IMG/VR virus record: IMGVR_UViG_3300035698_004487
Location: 1-41,104 of that record
Origin: a virus
Strand: one strand, 5' to 3'
DNA length: 41,104 nt
Shown here: piece after piece, positions 7,738-14,585 of the stretch
Numbering within the stretch: the first letter of the stretch is position 1
Layout: the number at the start of each line of letters is the position of its first letter
The notes under the pieces: model-generated
What the model saw: the letters and a program-made list of their open reading frames with translations, nothing else
What the model was told of the DNA's origin: nothing
Databases searched by the model: none
Translations under genes and position numbers: made by a program

Positions 7738-7898
7738 ATATTATAGATAAAATTGCACTAGGGTGCTACGTAACATTAATACCACTATTTGTTTCAGTAC
7801 AATTAATTGCTACACGGTTTGATCCAGTTATGATTGATGGTACATATAGATTTTGGTTTATAATACGCGAACTGTTTAAAATGATATTAGGGGTATAA
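7734..7898 (+). CDS. 54-residue membrane protein
   Basis: A small protein with a hydrophobic segment (about residues 5-25, IALGCYVTLIPLFVSVQLIA) and a second moderately hydrophobic one near the C-terminus. I take the ATG at 7734, with AAGGGG upstream, rather than an upstream TTG. It ends ILGV in the recurring 17-base gene joint, one base before the ankyrin gene. Confidence 0.6.
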   Translation: MNIIDKIALGCYVTLIPLFVSVQLIATRFDPVMIDGTYRFWFIIRELFKMILGV

Positions 7899-7899
7899 T

Positions 7900-8190
7900 A
7901 TGAATAAGAAGGAATTTTATAAAAATACGGATTTAAATCAGGCATGCTACCTTGGAGATATCCAAGCAGTAAAATACTGTATTGGTCGGGGAGACAAGAT
8001 CAATATCCCTAATAAGGCAGGTAACTATCCGATCCACGGGGCGACGCTGAACAACGAAATGGAAATAGTGAAACTACTATTAGCCGCAGGGGCAAACGTA
8101 TCCGTACTAAACCGCAACGGCGAGGAAGCAGTAGCGCTAGCACAACATCATTTGTACGAAGAACTTGTACAACTATTATTAACAGATTAG
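7900..8190 (+). CDS. Ankyrin-repeat protein
   Basis: A 96-residue protein made almost wholly of ankyrin repeats. LNQACYLGDIQAVKYCIGRG is a degenerate first repeat, then a canonical one (GNYPIHGATLNNEMEIVKLL followed by LAAGANVSV), then a capping repeat NGEEAVALAQHHLYEELVQL. Ankyrin repeats bind proteins and have no enzymatic role. Such small stand-alone versions are unusual in phages and suggest interaction with, or mimicry of, a host protein. The central part has visibly higher G+C (by eye) than its neighbours, consistent with recent transfer. It lies directly before the membrane-anchored ClpP-like protease; both joints carry the 17-base repeat. Confidence 0.88.
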   Translation: MNKKEFYKNTDLNQACYLGDIQAVKYCIGRGDKINIPNKAGNYPIHGATLNNEMEIVKLLLAAGANVSVLNRNGEEAVALAQHHLYEELVQLLLTD

Positions 8191-8199
8191 GGGTATAAT

Positions 8200-8928
8200 A
8201 TGATTAAAACAATAATAGTAGGGGGATTACTCTTAGGAGCGTTCCTATTACCTACACAACTAAGTACAGTAACATTTGATAAGGGAGTTACAGGAACATC
8301 CATTAGCTTACTTATAGCTAAGATGGAACTCAATGAGGATGTAACCTTACACGTAAATAGTGGAGGTGGGTCTGCTACAGCAATGAAGACATTTATGTTA
8401 TATATGAGATATAGTGATAAAACATTTGATACTTATACGAGTAGGAATGCAGCAAGCGCAGGAGCCTTGTTATGGACTATGGGTAAAACCCGAGCTATTG
8501 AGCATGATGCAGTCATCTTATACCATGGTGCCCATTTAGGTAACTATGGATTGACTCAAGATACTTTGTGTAAATCAAGTACCTTTATCTCTACAGCAAG
8601 AGGACAAGAACTATTCTCTTATGTAATTTCTAATGGTATAGCTGACACAGTGAAGGATAAGAAGTTAGCTTGGAAGGAAATTAAAAAATTAGAAACAGCT
8701 ATGACTATAGGCCGAAGCGATGGTGTAGCAGGTTTAGAACAAACCTTAGATACACTGTGTAAAAGCCTAACTACGTCTAATGATATGCAAGTGAATATAA
8801 TTATGAAGCACACAGGCTTATCAGAAGGGTATGTCAGACAGGTACTACTGGGGAACTTCAAGAAAGATATGAGATTCACTGGACAGGAATTGTATGATAT
8901 GGGAATTGCACACAAATTGGGGAGGTAA
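8200..8928 (+). CDS. Membrane-anchored ClpP/SppA-like serine protease
   Basis: 242 residues. The N-terminus IKTIIVGGLLLGAFLLP is a signal anchor or signal peptide. The rest has ClpP-fold landmarks: HVNSGGGSATA (about 51-61, oxyanion strand), NAASAGALL with probable nucleophile Ser86, ILYHGAH with candidate His109, and near the end KKDMRFTGQELYDMGIAHKL, matching the ClpP segment that carries the catalytic Asp before the final helix. An insert of about 90 residues separates His from Asp. It probably degrades membrane or periplasmic proteins, or acts in lysis or exclusion. It may equally be cytoplasmic-facing and tethered. Its neighbours are small membrane proteins, which could be partners or substrates. 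Confidence 0.8.
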   Translation: MIKTIIVGGLLLGAFLLPTQLSTVTFDKGVTGTSISLLIAKMELNEDVTLHVNSGGGSATAMKTFMLYMRYSDKTFDTYTSRNAASAGALLWTMGKTRAIEHDAVILYHGAHLGNYGLTQDTLCKSSTFISTARGQELFSYVISNGIADTVKDKKLAWKEIKKLETAMTIGRSDGVAGLEQTLDTLCKSLTTSNDMQVNIIMKHTGLSEGYVRQVLLGNFKKDMRFTGQELYDMGIAHKLGR

Positions 8929-8930
8929 GT

Positions 8931-9134
8931 ATGTTTAGTAGAATCATGGATAAAGTAACCACAGTATTTTTAGTGCTGGCAGCAGTAATACTAGTAGTCT
9001 TGTTTGGCGCGATTATTTACCAAGTACTCTACTTTGTACTAGGATTGTTCCTTTCTGCAGCTGCTACAGAGGTACTTACTTTCTTAGCAACAATAACTAC
9101 AGTATCTATAAGTTTAATTTTAATAGGAGGATAA
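8931..9134 (+). CDS. 67-residue two-span membrane protein
   Basis: Two strongly hydrophobic spans (about residues 10-42 and 48-66) in a protein with few charges outside the first eight residues. Starts two bases after the ClpP-like protease with GGGGAGG as ribosome binding site, so the two are probably co-translated. Could be a partner of the anchored protease, a holin-like pore or a superinfection-exclusion protein; the sequence does not decide. Confidence 0.68.
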   Translation: MFSRIMDKVTTVFLVLAAVILVVLFGAIIYQVLYFVLGLFLSAAATEVLTFLATITTVSISLILIGG

Positions 9135-9135
9135 T

Positions 9136-9255
9136 ATGTTTAATTTAATAGAATTTCAAATGAATACGGTAAAAACTATTTTACTTTATCAACAAAGTAT
9201 GTTAGAATTAATGATGAACAAAGATAACCACGGTAAATACAATAAAATTAAATAG
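9136..9255 (+). CDS. Hypothetical 39-residue protein
   Basis: A short helical frame starting one base after the previous stop with AGGAGG upstream. It begins with an amphipathic helix rich in Met, Leu and Gln and ends in a basic tail. No family is recognised. Confidence 0.5.
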   Translation: MFNLIEFQMNTVKTILLYQQSMLELMMNKDNHGKYNKIK

Positions 9256-9263
9256 GGGTAAGT

Positions 9264-9497
9264 ATGAATAATATAAGAATAGAAGGATACGTTTTAGGGA
9301 GACTAGAAAGTCTTCAGACCAATAAAGGAATACGATATGAGGCTAAGGATGGCCTACTAGGTCCACTAACAATAATAGATTCAGTAGGGACACTGCACGA
9401 GCTTTATGCTTTTGACCTCGATGTTTCTGAAGATTTTATATTGGCGGGAGCTAGACTAACTTTCGATATTTTAGAAGAGGAGGTAAGTTATGCGTAA
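9264..9497 (+). CDS. Hypothetical 77-residue protein
   Basis: A soluble acidic protein with predicted strands (EGYVLGRLESL, GPLTIIDSVGTLHELYAF). Its 3' end overlaps the next start by 8 bases and supplies its GAGGAGG ribosome binding site. No family is recognised. Confidence 0.62.
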   Translation: MNNIRIEGYVLGRLESLQTNKGIRYEAKDGLLGPLTIIDSVGTLHELYAFDLDVSEDFILAGARLTFDILEEEVSYA

Positions 9498-9681
9498 ATT
9501 TGCACTAAGTATTTTAGCCATAATAGGGTTGCCTATCGTCGCACTAGGAGGCATAGGATTCTATACCCTGAATTACTATCTGTTCAGTATGTTTGTAACT
9601 TCAGGGAACTGTCTTGAAGCTCTATCGCTAGCAATTACTTTAATAGTTATAGTAGTAATAGGAACAATTTTAGAGAGGTAA
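9490..9681 (+). CDS. 63-residue two-span membrane protein
   Basis: Two hydrophobic spans (about 5-25 and 43-61) joined by a short aromatic loop with one Cys. MRK at the N-terminus suggests an inside-facing N-terminus. Translationally coupled to the preceding gene and three bases before the HD nucleotidase. Function unknown. Confidence 0.62.
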   Translation: MRKFALSILAIIGLPIVALGGIGFYTLNYYLFSMFVTSGNCLEALSLAITLIVIVVIGTILER

Positions 9682-9684
9682 ATA

Positions 9685-10179
9685 ATGATATTAGATATTT
9701 TACATTTTGCAGGAGGGGTTGCTAGGTATCATGGAAGGGTCGGTGTTAGAACACAAACTAATGCAGATCACAGTTGGGGAGTAGGTGTTATTATGCAATA
9801 CTTCTATCCAGAATGTAGTAAGGAGATGTTACTCTCTTGTCTATATCATGATATACCTGAGTACATTACAGGAGATGTACCTGGCCCGCTTAAGAAGAAA
9901 CATCCAGCGCTCAAGGCAGAGATAGTTAAGATTGAGAGAGGAGTCTTTAAGCAACTTGGCATTCAGTTTAAAATGTCCAAGAAGGAAGAAAAGATTTTAA
10001 AGGTTTGCGATCTATTAGAATTGATACTATACTTAGAGATGTTACATAAAGAAGGTAACACATTAGTTGTACCGATGATATGTAAGAGCACAGGATTTAT
10101 GTGGGAACTTAGAAGATACTTTAGCCCCACACTAAAAACATACTTCAACAACAACTTGAAACACTATTTAGAGGACTAA
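9685..10179 (+). CDS. HD-domain phosphohydrolase, YfbR-like 5'-nucleotidase
   Basis: A 164-residue protein with the HD signature: ADHSWGVGVI (metal His near 30), LYHDIPEYITGDVPGPLKKK (His-Asp doublet near 56-57, then E and GDxPxPxK), and a later KVCDLLELI carrying the distal Asp. The EYITGDVP element is typical of the YfbR group, which dephosphorylates deoxynucleoside monophosphates. It may recycle host nucleotides for phage DNA synthesis together with the dNMP kinase at 11550, though the two act in opposite directions. Confidence 0.83.
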   Translation: MILDILHFAGGVARYHGRVGVRTQTNADHSWGVGVIMQYFYPECSKEMLLSCLYHDIPEYITGDVPGPLKKKHPALKAEIVKIERGVFKQLGIQFKMSKKEEKILKVCDLLELILYLEMLHKEGNTLVVPMICKSTGFMWELRRYFSPTLKTYFNNNLKHYLED

Positions 10180-10180
10180 C

Positions 10181-10396
10181 ATGAAACATCAAGAGCTAAT
10201 ATTCGACAGAATGATTGAAATAGAAAAGTACGGTATCTCATACGAGGTAAAGGAGGATACTCTATACGTCCGGGAAGATGCGAATACATTTCATGCAGCT
10301 ATGTGCATACTTAATATAAGTAAGTTAAGTAAATCAGAACTTAATAAACACTTAGATGGAATGGTGAGCGAATTGGAGGAACGATATGGAGCATAG
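10181..10396 (+). CDS. Hypothetical 71-residue protein
   Basis: A charged soluble protein starting one base after the nucleotidase stop. It has an apparent strand-helix pattern (YGISYEVKEDTLYVR, then FHAAMCILNI) and an acidic C-terminal helix. Its end overlaps the next start by 11 bases. No family is recognised. Confidence 0.6.
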   Translation: MKHQELIFDRMIEIEKYGISYEVKEDTLYVREDANTFHAAMCILNISKLSKSELNKHLDGMVSELEERYGA

Positions 10397-10538
10397 AAAA
10401 ATGAAGTTAACTAAAGAAGAATTCGAGGCACTAAGTAGTGAAGCTAAGACTGAAGCATATTTGGCCGCACTAGACGGCATGCGTACACTAGAAAAGATTG
10501 TAAGTGACAAAGTAAAAAAGGAACATAATATTAAATGA
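10386..10538 (+). CDS. Hypothetical 50-residue helical protein
   Basis: Starts inside the end of the preceding gene with GGAGGA upstream. Highly charged and probably all-helical (KEEFEALSSEAKTEAYLAAL). No motif is recognised. Confidence 0.55.
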   Translation: MEHRKMKLTKEEFEALSSEAKTEAYLAALDGMRTLEKIVSDKVKKEHNIK

Positions 10539-10547
10539 TGGGGATTT

Positions 10548-10727
10548 ATGAGCAAAGCTACGAGAAGTAAACAGAAAGCATTGGAAAAGCAGTTTATGGC
10601 AATTGCTTCGATCAAGTCTTTACACGACTCGCATATGGTATGTACATATGATACCCTAATAGATATAGTGAATAGACTACAAGAACTAGAAAAGGCCAGA
10701 ATAATTAATGGGGAGATTTATGAGTAA
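10548..10727 (+). CDS. Hypothetical 59-residue helical protein
   Basis: Basic N-terminus, then helices. Its start context (ATGGGGATTTATGAGCAAA) closely resembles that of the next gene (ATGGGGAGATTTATGAGTAAA), hinting at a duplicated translation start region. The end overlaps the ClpP gene by 8 bases. Confidence 0.58.
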   Translation: MSKATRSKQKALEKQFMAIASIKSLHDSHMVCTYDTLIDIVNRLQELEKARIINGEIYE

Positions 10728-11322
10728 ATTAATGGAACAATTATTTCACGAGATACAAGCTAATCAACCACATAAACTTAAGGATCAACGAATCATTATG
10801 GTTTGTGAGCAGATAGATGATGAATCTGCGGAACGCATTAGTAAAGATTTATTAGAAATGGACCAAAAAGAAAACTCTGATATTATAATGTACATCAATT
10901 CACCAGGAGGATGTGTACATAGCGGGTTTCAAATTATAGATACTATGAACTTTATTGACTCAGACGTGATTACTATTAATACTGGCATGGCCGCATCTAT
11001 GGGATTTTGTATACTAGTTAATGGAGCAAAGGGGAAACGTTTCTCACTACCTCATTCCCAGGCTATGGCGCACCAGGTGAGCAGCGGCACGAGTGGAATG
11101 GTAGTAGACCAAGAGATTAGATTAGAGCACTCTAAGCGCATAAACAAGGTCTTAATGCAAATCATATCCAAGTCTATTGGTAAATCTTTAGTTGAGGTTA
11201 TGGAGATTGTAGATAGGGATGCATGGTTCAATGCAAAAGAAATGTTGAAGTTAGGTGGGGTTGATGCTATACTTAAAACTAAGGATGACCTATTTAAACA
11301 TTTTGAAAAGAAAGGTAAGTAA
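10720..11322 (+). CDS. clpP: ClpP-family serine protease
   Basis: 200 residues, the usual ClpP size. Landmarks: IIMYINSPGGCVHSG (about 55-69, oxyanion region), TGMAASMGFCIL with nucleophile Ser93, LPHSQAMAHQ with His118, and DRDAWFNAKEMLKLGGVDAI with Asp167, giving a complete Ser-His-Asp triad. The N-terminus lacks the usual (A)LVPxVIE axial-gate sequence and instead reads SKLMEQLFHEIQANQP. ClpP degrades unfolded chains fed by an AAA+ partner, and a ClpX-like unfoldase lies 1.6 kb downstream. The ATG at 10720 is preferred over 10708 because GGGGAG lies at the right distance. Soluble; no signal sequence. Alternative role: capsid or scaffold protease, but its distance from the head genes argues against that. 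Confidence 0.93.
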   Translation: MSKLMEQLFHEIQANQPHKLKDQRIIMVCEQIDDESAERISKDLLEMDQKENSDIIMYINSPGGCVHSGFQIIDTMNFIDSDVITINTGMAASMGFCILVNGAKGKRFSLPHSQAMAHQVSSGTSGMVVDQEIRLEHSKRINKVLMQIISKSIGKSLVEVMEIVDRDAWFNAKEMLKLGGVDAILKTKDDLFKHFEKKGK

Positions 11323-11537
11323 TGTTATATTGGATCGGCACATTATGTATAGTATCAACAATGCTATGTCAAACAATAAGTACTAAGTACATGGTATGGT
11401 CGTTCTACTTCATGGTACTAGGTTCAAGTATAAATCTTATTCATGGACTTATGACTGGACAAGGGCCGCTCGTACTATTAAATGTTGTGGCAGTTATATT
11501 GGCGATTAGAGGGATAGTAATCTGGAGGAAGAAATAA
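11322..11537 (+). CDS. 71-residue membrane protein, probably 3 spans
   Basis: Starts on the last base of the ClpP stop codon. Hydrophobic spans at about 3-17, 24-43 and 49-67, with a basic end IWRKK. Translational coupling to ClpP is evident. Function unknown; candidate membrane partner or target of the protease, or simply an accessory membrane protein. Confidence 0.65.
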   Translation: MLYWIGTLCIVSTMLCQTISTKYMVWSFYFMVLGSSINLIHGLMTGQGPLVLLNVVAVILAIRGIVIWRKK

Positions 11538-11549
11538 TAGAGGTACCAA

Positions 11550-12338
11550 ATGACTAAAACAATTATACTATTAAGTGGAAAGCAAAGAAGCGGTAAAGAT
11601 ACTGTGGCAGATATACTTAAGGAAGATGGATTTAAGAGAGTAGCTTTTGCAGATAAGCTTAAGTTTGAGGTGGCTAGAGCATATGGGCTTACATTAGAGA
11701 ACTTAGAGGAATTAAAGAACACTACTGCGGAATATAGAGGTCTACTTATTGCATGGGCTAAATGTAGAACCCTAGAAAATCCAACATACTTTGTAGAGCA
11801 ATCGCTTAAGATGGTAGATGCGGAAGATAGGATAATTGTTACGGATTTTAGGTTTCCTAAGGAATATGATGTACTGAAGAAACTATATCCAGAAGCCACC
11901 ATTACTACAGTTAGGGTGGAATGTTCTGAAGAAATAAGAAAGACTAGAGGAACTATCTCCAATTCTACAGATGCCTCTGAAATATCTTTAGATCAATATA
12001 AATTTGATCGGACGATATATAATGAAGGTACCTTAGATGAACTTATTGCAGATGTTAAGTTAGAAGATATAGCTAGTAAGCTACTTTCACATGAAGAAGT
12101 ATGGGAGCAAGAATTATTAGCTGCACTAGAGAGAGATGAATTTGAAATGATCCATTTGGATCCGGAGACAGGGGAACATATGCCGACAACCCCGGGTTGC
12201 ATAGTAAATACTTGGGATGTATGTTCTACAGAGGAATATATAAAAATGATTGACAAGGATCCTTTATTGACTCACAATGAGAAGAAGAGTAAGTTACATA
12301 AAGCACTTACGGGTTTAATTAATTTGGAGGTAAGTTAA
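11550..12338 (+). CDS. Deoxynucleoside monophosphate kinase (T4 gp1-like) with C-terminal extension
   Basis: 262 residues. P-loop at the N-terminus (LLSGKQRSGKDTVADIL), followed by the dNMP-kinase hallmark GFKRVAFADKLK, an IVTDFRFPKEYD segment (Walker B/lid region) and a TVRVECSEE strand. This matches the T4 gp1/phage dNMP kinase family, which converts dNMPs to dNDPs to recycle host DNA. The kinase part ends near residue 175; about 85 acidic residues follow, rich in Glu and Leu, which are not part of the usual fold and may be a fused unknown domain. The stop overlaps the next ATG (TAATG). Confidence 0.85.
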   Translation: MTKTIILLSGKQRSGKDTVADILKEDGFKRVAFADKLKFEVARAYGLTLENLEELKNTTAEYRGLLIAWAKCRTLENPTYFVEQSLKMVDAEDRIIVTDFRFPKEYDVLKKLYPEATITTVRVECSEEIRKTRGTISNSTDASEISLDQYKFDRTIYNEGTLDELIADVKLEDIASKLLSHEEVWEQELLAALERDEFEMIHLDPETGEHMPTTPGCIVNTWDVCSTEEYIKMIDKDPLLTHNEKKSKLHKALTGLINLEVS

Positions 12339-12610
12339 TGAGCACACAGTACACAATATACCTGCAGCGCGATACTGGAGATTATGTAGAAATAGAGGAG
12401 TTTGATTGGAAGTGCCCTCTATCAGATCACATGAGAACTAAGTATGGGGGAGATATAATAAACCAAATGCATGCAGTAGAAATAGAGGTAGAGGATATAA
12501 ATATTTTGATTGGTACAGAATATCATTCTAAAGCACAAAGACTTATAGAGATAATAGAATACTGTTCTCCTCTTCTACCTGACCACAAATTTATTTATAT
12601 GGAAGTTTAA
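12338..12610 (+). CDS. Hypothetical 90-residue acidic protein
   Basis: Translationally coupled to the dNMP kinase, with GGAGG upstream. Strand-rich start (QYTIYLQRDTGDYVEI) and acidic throughout. No family is recognised. Confidence 0.62.
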   Translation: MSTQYTIYLQRDTGDYVEIEEFDWKCPLSDHMRTKYGGDIINQMHAVEIEVEDINILIGTEYHSKAQRLIEIIEYCSPLLPDHKFIYMEV

Positions 12611-12626
12611 TTAATTTAGAGATATA

Positions 12627-12872
12627 ATGCAGGAATATATAAAAATAATAAAAGCTTATGATAATGTACAGAGTGTAGAGCTAGAAGATAGTGGTAGCAT
12701 TTATGTTATAGTAGATAGGCATGATACCCATCTAGGGCTTTATGAAACTTGTTTTAGGCTTCTTCCTAAAGACTTAAGAACCAAGAAAATGTTTATGAAG
12801 AAATTGGAGAAAGCATATAATCCATTTAAACATCTATCTAAAGAAAAACTTTCTGAAAATTCAATTATATAA
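12627..12872 (+). CDS. Hypothetical 81-residue protein
   Basis: Starts 16 bases after the previous stop, with AGAGA as a weak ribosome binding site. An acidic strand-rich half is followed by a basic helical half (KKMFMKKLEKAYN). It ends 8 bases before the promoter at 12881. No family is recognised. Confidence 0.58.
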   Translation: MQEYIKIIKAYDNVQSVELEDSGSIYVIVDRHDTHLGLYETCFRLLPKDLRTKKMFMKKLEKAYNPFKHLSKEKLSENSII

Positions 12873-12880
12873 CTTAGGTA

Positions 12881-12909
12881 TTGACTAAGCCTCGAAAATA
12901 TGCTATAAT
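12881..12909 (+). promoter_or_regulatory. Sigma70 promoter of the AAA+ unfoldase gene
   Basis: TTGACT 12881-12886, 17-base spacer, TATAAT 12904-12909. The spacer and flanks (AGCCTCGAAAATATG) are nearly identical to the minus-strand promoter at 33336-33364. A hairpin begins at the predicted RNA start. Confidence 0.85.
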
Positions 12910-12916
12910 ATATATA

Positions 12917-12949
12917 GGGCTGTTTTTTCTTCAAAATTTTTTACAGCCC
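12917..12949 (+). promoter_or_regulatory. 5' leader hairpin with GGGCTGT/ACAGCCC stem
   Basis: 7-bp stem 12917-12923/12943-12949 around a loop starting TTTTTTCTTCAAAA. It mirrors the hairpin at 1084-1111, with a T-A pair where that one has C-G, a compensatory change that supports RNA structure. The unfoldase ATG is 21 bases downstream. Confidence 0.68.
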
Positions 12950-12970
12950 GAAATCACATATAGGTTCAGG

Positions 12971-14152
12971 ATGAATGTCAAGGAAATCATTGCTAAGTTA
13001 GATATAACTGTCTATGGACAGAAAGAAGCAAAGAAAGCATTGGCATCCGCAGCACACCTATGGTCACTTCAAACATATAAGACATTCAATCATCAATTAT
13101 ACAGTAACATATTAATTACAGGCCCAAGTGGTAGTGGTAAAACACTTATGACTAGAGAGCTTGCTAAGATATTAGATGTAGAGTGCTATGAGACCGATGC
13201 AAGTAAATTAACTCCAGAAGGATATATTGGAGTAACTCTCTCTGAGGAGATTGGTAATGTCATGAAATTCTTTAAAGTTAAGAATATGTCTGATATTAGG
13301 GGCATTGTATTTCTAGATGAAATAGATAAGCTAACCTCTGCTAGAGGGGATGATAGAGGATTTAAGGCCCAGGTGCAGGGACAGATGCTAAAGATTATTG
13401 AGGACAGTCCTAATATATTGTGGGTATTGTCTGGTAACTACTCTGAGATTCGTGCCACAAGGAAAACAATTGGTATAGGTAAGAAGTTAGTAGAGAAGGT
13501 TCACGTGGATAGCATTCCGGAGTCGTTGGAAAATATTGGCGTTTCTTCACAATTACTAGGAAGGATAAGGTACTATGCTGCGTTAGAGAAATTTACAGAG
13601 AAAGATTACATCAATATACTAAAAAACCCTAAATATGTTATGGGGCCCTACTTAAATACTTCTAAAGGATTAGGGATTAAGTTTGATATAACTAAGGATC
13701 AAATCAAAGAGATAGCTAAAGAATGTGCTACAGGAGATACAGGAGCTAGAAAATTAGCTCAAGAGTTAAATAAGATCTTTACAGAGGAGATTAAGAACAT
13801 TGCTTTCTCAAGCCCGGACATATCCATTAAAAAATCTAGTGGAAAGGTGGAGATAGATTATGACAACATTGCTAAGTTCCTTGGAGCAGGCGGTAAAGTT
13901 AAAACTAAAGATCTCTGGGAGCGAGTTCATCTTGCTGAAGAGAAATCTGAAATGTACAAGAAGAAACTATCTAATGTAAGACGTAGTCCTAAGTGGCATA
14001 TATTTAAGGCGTTCTATGCTGAAGCCAATAGAAAGAGAGAAGATGAAATGGAGGAAGTGAGAGAGCTCCACCAGAAGAACATTCGCATTGCCAACAAAAT
14101 AAAAGAAGGTGGATTTTTTGCTTACATGAAGGCTTGGATGATTAGTGATTGA
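12971..14152 (+). CDS. ClpX/HslU-like AAA+ protein unfoldase
   Basis: 393 residues from the ATG at 12971 (the frame is open upstream through the promoter, so the shorter form is preferred). Walker A GPSGSGKT (51-58), pore loop GYIG (84-87), Walker B IVFLDEIDK (112-120), sensor 1 Asn156, arginine finger in LLGRIRYYAALEKF (Arg188) and sensor 2 GDTGARKLAQEL. Between sensor 1 and the Arg finger, TIGIG (166-170) sits where ClpX has the ClpP-docking IGF loop. The ClpX zinc-binding N-domain is absent. After about residue 300 there is an approximately 90-residue basic, coiled-coil-like extension ending GGFFAYMKAWMISD, unlike ClpX. With the phage ClpP upstream it probably forms a protease, either on its own or also with host ClpP. 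Confidence 0.88.
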   Translation: MNVKEIIAKLDITVYGQKEAKKALASAAHLWSLQTYKTFNHQLYSNILITGPSGSGKTLMTRELAKILDVECYETDASKLTPEGYIGVTLSEEIGNVMKFFKVKNMSDIRGIVFLDEIDKLTSARGDDRGFKAQVQGQMLKIIEDSPNILWVLSGNYSEIRATRKTIGIGKKLVEKVHVDSIPESLENIGVSSQLLGRIRYYAALEKFTEKDYINILKNPKYVMGPYLNTSKGLGIKFDITKDQIKEIAKECATGDTGARKLAQELNKIFTEEIKNIAFSSPDISIKKSSGKVEIDYDNIAKFLGAGGKVKTKDLWERVHLAEEKSEMYKKKLSNVRRSPKWHIFKAFYAEANRKREDEMEEVRELHQKNIRIANKIKEGGFFAYMKAWMISD

Positions 14153-14177
14153 CTTCTAGATTCATCCATGGTACAAT
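14149..14177 (+). promoter_or_regulatory. Promoter with AACAACAAT initial region
   Basis: TTGACT 14149-14154, 17 bases, TACAAT 14172-14177, followed by TGAAGATGAACAACAATG. This downstream part matches the early promoters at 35833, 36326, 37103 and 38518. The -35 box starts in the unfoldase's final Asp codon and runs through its stop. Confidence 0.78.
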
Positions 14178-14204
14178 TGAAGATGAACAACAATGGGGGT
14201 TACT

Positions 14205-14564
14205 ATGATAGATATTAAAAAAATAGATAAGAACATGACTGAATACAGCTACATTTATTCTGTGATACAGGATCAAGTCAGACTCTTAGGTAAGGCAGCC
14301 AAATTTGATTACATGGATGAGAAGGGCTTGAAAAACTACATTGACTGTAGAGATTGTGTAGATGCGGTAACTCTGGAAGGACTTAAGCACCTGGTTGAGG
14401 TATTAGATGGTGATACCATTCGTTATATTAACTTGAGTTACAAGGTTAGTACCCGTGGATATGCCGATACATGCGCTACGATGTACATATCATTTGAAGG
14501 TAGGCGAGCACCTATCTACGTGCATGCGTATGTCACAGGAGAAATTAAGATGCGCGACTATTAA
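14205..14564 (+). CDS. Hypothetical 119-residue protein
   Basis: Start at 14205, with GGGGG a few bases upstream, rather than the in-frame ATG at 14193 that would sit on the ribosome binding site. Soluble; N-terminal helices, a CRDC motif near the middle, then strands (GDTIRYINLSYKVST, YVHAYVTGEIKM). First gene after its own promoter. No family is recognised. Confidence 0.68.
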   Translation: MIDIKKIDKNMTEYSYIYSVIQDQVRLLGKAAKFDYMDEKGLKNYIDCRDCVDAVTLEGLKHLVEVLDGDTIRYINLSYKVSTRGYADTCATMYISFEGRRAPIYVHAYVTGEIKMRDY

Positions 14565-14585
14565 TCTAAAATATGGAAGGGAATT

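Noticed and set aside
10720-11322. Interpretation of the soluble ClpP as a capsid maturation protease.
   Set aside because: It lies in the rightward accessory operon, far from portal, scaffold and capsid genes, with a ClpX-like partner nearby; T7-type heads usually have no such protease.
11441-11962. A 173-codon minus-strand frame.
   Set aside because: Shadow of the dNMP kinase gene, whose P-loop and family motifs are clear on the plus strand.
12252-12280. TTGACA with CACAAT at 17 bases inside the dNMP kinase gene.
   Set aside because: The -10 box matches only four of six positions and the downstream motif of other promoters is missing.
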